NCBI GenBank assembly: GCA_963715655.1
Contig: OY970262.1
Location: 1,550,001-1,614,000, forward strand
Length of the DNA: 64,000 nt
Direction: 5' to 3'
Source: JANQPD01 sp963715655
GTDB taxonomy: Bacteria; Bacteroidota; Bacteroidia; Flavobacteriales; Schleiferiaceae
The notes under the pieces were generated by a model. The model was not told the origin of the DNA. It made no database searches and saw only the letters and a program-made list of their open reading frames with translations. The number at the start of each line of letters is the position of its first letter. Positions within the stretch are counted from its first letter, which is position 1. The translations under genes were made by a program, and so were the position numbers. Positions 62,731 to 64,000 of this stretch are shown one piece after another.

Positions 62731-63458
62731 TATTTTATAGACTCCTTTTTCTCCTCATTGTACTCTTCAACATCCTCTAATTCTAATTCTTTTTCAATAA
62801 TCTGCGCCACTTCTTCAGGAGACATGTATAGATTTCTGATTTTACGCTTGTAAAATTCCGGTAAATCTGCACTGTTTAAAATGAAGTTTTTGGTAGCGAT
62901 TATATATGGGCCACCATTTTTTTGAATAGCGTATAAATCCGCTTGACGCTCGGCTTTTATTTTATAATTGGCACTTAAACTGTAGGCTAAACCAAACCAC
63001 ACCATTTGAATTCCGTTGCGCGATTCGTAGTCTTTAATATGCCCTAGCTCATGCACCAACCAGCCCAACAGCACATCATGTGGGAGCTTGTGCAGGGGAG
63101 TTACCTCACCCTTTATAATTAAAGCGGGCGTCATATAAACATAATAAGCTCTAAATTTTTTTGGTTTTAAAACCGTTGAAAATTCTGGCTGAGCCTCCAT
63201 TAATGCCGTACTAATTTGATCTGTATATTTAAAGGTAATGGGTAAACTTTTAAATTCAGGATAATAGGTAAGTGCTTCTAAAACAGCCTGATTTAAAGAA
63301 TCGGGAATGTCTTTGTGGGTGTAAAATTCTGCTAGCGAATCAGCCGGTGCCGTGGCTTTTACAAACAAAGAAATGCAGCAAAAAAAGCCGCAAAGCATTG
63401 TGTTTAAAAGTATATTGGGTAGGCACGTGGGTAATGTATTCCTAAAACGTAGGCGCAT
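62730..63458 (-). CDS. Exported putative zinc metallopeptidase (HELGH)
   Basis: This 242-residue exported protein has an N-terminal hydrophobic segment (about 18-35). The zinc-binding motif HELGH is at 136-140, and possible third ligands lie in KAERQADLYA (E170, D174), which resembles the M48/M56-type arrangement. No clear family is assigned; the protein may be a degradative or housekeeping peptidase. The short charged tail EELELEDVEEYNEEKK is atypical. It is followed by glsA. Confidence 0.75.
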   Translation of the reverse strand: MRLRFRNTLPTCLPNILLNTMLCGFFCCISLFVKATAPADSLAEFYTHKDIPDSLNQAVLEALTYYPEFKSLPITFKYTDQISTALMEAQPEFSTVLKPKKFRAYYVYMTPALIIKGEVTPLHKLPHDVLLGWLVHELGHIKDYESRNGIQMVWFGLAYSLSANYKIKAERQADLYAIQKNGGPYIIATKNFILNSADLPEFYKRKIRNLYMSPEEVAQIIEKELELEDVEEYNEEKKESIK

Positions 63459-63597
63459 ATACGTATTATAAACGTTATAATAATTTTAATGCCTCGAAAA
63501 TATGCAATTAAGCGTTGCTTAGGTAATTATTTTCACGTTAATCTGGCTAAGCACTTGATTTTGTTTGCTTTTGTAGGAATTTACTTTAATTAAAGGA

Positions 63598-64000
63598 TCA
63601 GAGGGTGTAATTTTTGGAAACAAACAATTGATACCCTAAGGTGAGCGAGAACGTATTGCTCCAATAGCCGTTAACAAATCGTTTAAAATCAAAAGTTTGA
63701 GTGGTTTTGTAAGGGCTGGTTTTTACGCGGTATAAATTATAGGCCAGCCCAATGTTTATTTTTTTGCTAAGGTAGTAATCAGCTCCAAAGCCTAAGCCAT
63801 AAGTAAAATCTGCGCTTTTAAAATAGTCGTTATCGTAGGGAAGTCTAGTTTGCTTTTGCTCTCCTTCGGTTACTATTAAATAAGAATTATATTGCTTGCC
63901 CAAGCCTAGGCCTACAATCAAATTTCCATAGAGGTGTAGTTTTTCCTTTTTGTAGCCAATACTTGGTTTTAGTAGTACGCGCCATTCTTTTCCTTCAAAA
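63598..64000 (-). CDS. Partial outer-membrane beta-barrel protein
   Basis: This frame is open to the window edge, so only the C-terminal ~134 residues are seen. It has alternating strands rich in Y, G and F (IVGLGLGKQYNSYL, KINIGLAYNLYRV, FSLTLGYQLF), typical of Bacteroidota porin-like barrels. Nothing about the substrate can be inferred. Confidence 0.7.
   Translation of the reverse strand, partial: FEGKEWRVLLKPSIGYKKEKLHLYGNLIVGLGLGKQYNSYLIVTEGEQKQTRLPYDNDYFKSADFTYGLGFGADYYLSKKINIGLAYNLYRVKTSPYKTTQTFDFKRFVNGYWSNTFSLTLGYQLFVSKNYTL

Noticed and set aside
1..64000. tRNA or rRNA genes and riboswitches
   Set aside because: I looked for cloverleaf-like and conserved rRNA blocks by eye and saw none; a tRNAscan/Rfam run would be decisive.

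Overview
The window looks like a chromosome segment of a Bacteroidota species, most likely order Flavobacteriales. The DNA is AT-rich. Several genes have a TAnnTTTG -7 promoter element just upstream. DnaX and UvrA carry the lineage-style variants of their zinc modules, and many small lipoproteins and beta-barrel proteins have Bacteroidota-type signal peptides. The genus cannot be named from sequence alone.

Layout. 0-4.7 kb: end of a secreted protein, then three glycosyltransferases and an acyltransferase (surface polysaccharide). 4.7-8 kb: small lipoproteins, including a recent tandem triplication and a frameshifted remnant. 8-22.4 kb: core genes (dnaX, a porin, a KtrB/TrkH-type K+ channel, an SDR, a membrane-anchored MutS-like ATPase, and the minus-strand run uvrA - LOG - lipoprotein - msrA), with an interspersed repeat array at 16.6-17.5 kb. 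22.4-34.6 kb: an accessory island. 34.6-50.5 kb: core genes again (pabA, ridA, lpdA, OmpA-like, patatin, FAS1 lipoprotein, ABC ATPase, two Uma2 copies, and thrS-infC-rpmI-rplT). 50.6-60 kb: menaquinone operon (menI-like, menF, menD, two bPH2 proteins, menA, menC, menE) with no menB. 60-64 kb: DUF3667 protein, BASS-family transporter, glutaminase, a secreted HELGH protein and a partial beta-barrel protein.

The accessory island is the most interesting part. Between uvrA and a truncated outer-membrane gene, every gene lies on the minus strand. Most are separated by intergenic elements that are related to each other, partly palindromic, and end in GCCAA(T/C) and (A/G)TTGGC-like cores. This resembles a gene-cassette array with attC-like sites: one or two small genes per cassette and uniform orientation. 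The cassettes carry two ParDE-type toxin-antitoxin pairs, an orphan HigA-type antitoxin next to a broken HigB, a DUF262-DUF1524 (GmrSD-like) protein, a two-gene FRG + DUF262 unit, and several unknown proteins. A tyrosine-recombinase remnant lies at one end, and an IS110-family element with a long structured noncoding leader (a bridge-RNA candidate) sits inside the array. I read the island as an integron-like cassette cluster without a working integrase. That reading is an inference from sequence patterns seen here.

How the genes work together: the men operon builds menaquinone from chorismate, with menB expected elsewhere; thrS-infC-rpmI-rplT is the conserved translation cluster; uvrA, dnaX and the MutS-like protein handle DNA. 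The accessory cassettes look like phage-defence and stability modules.
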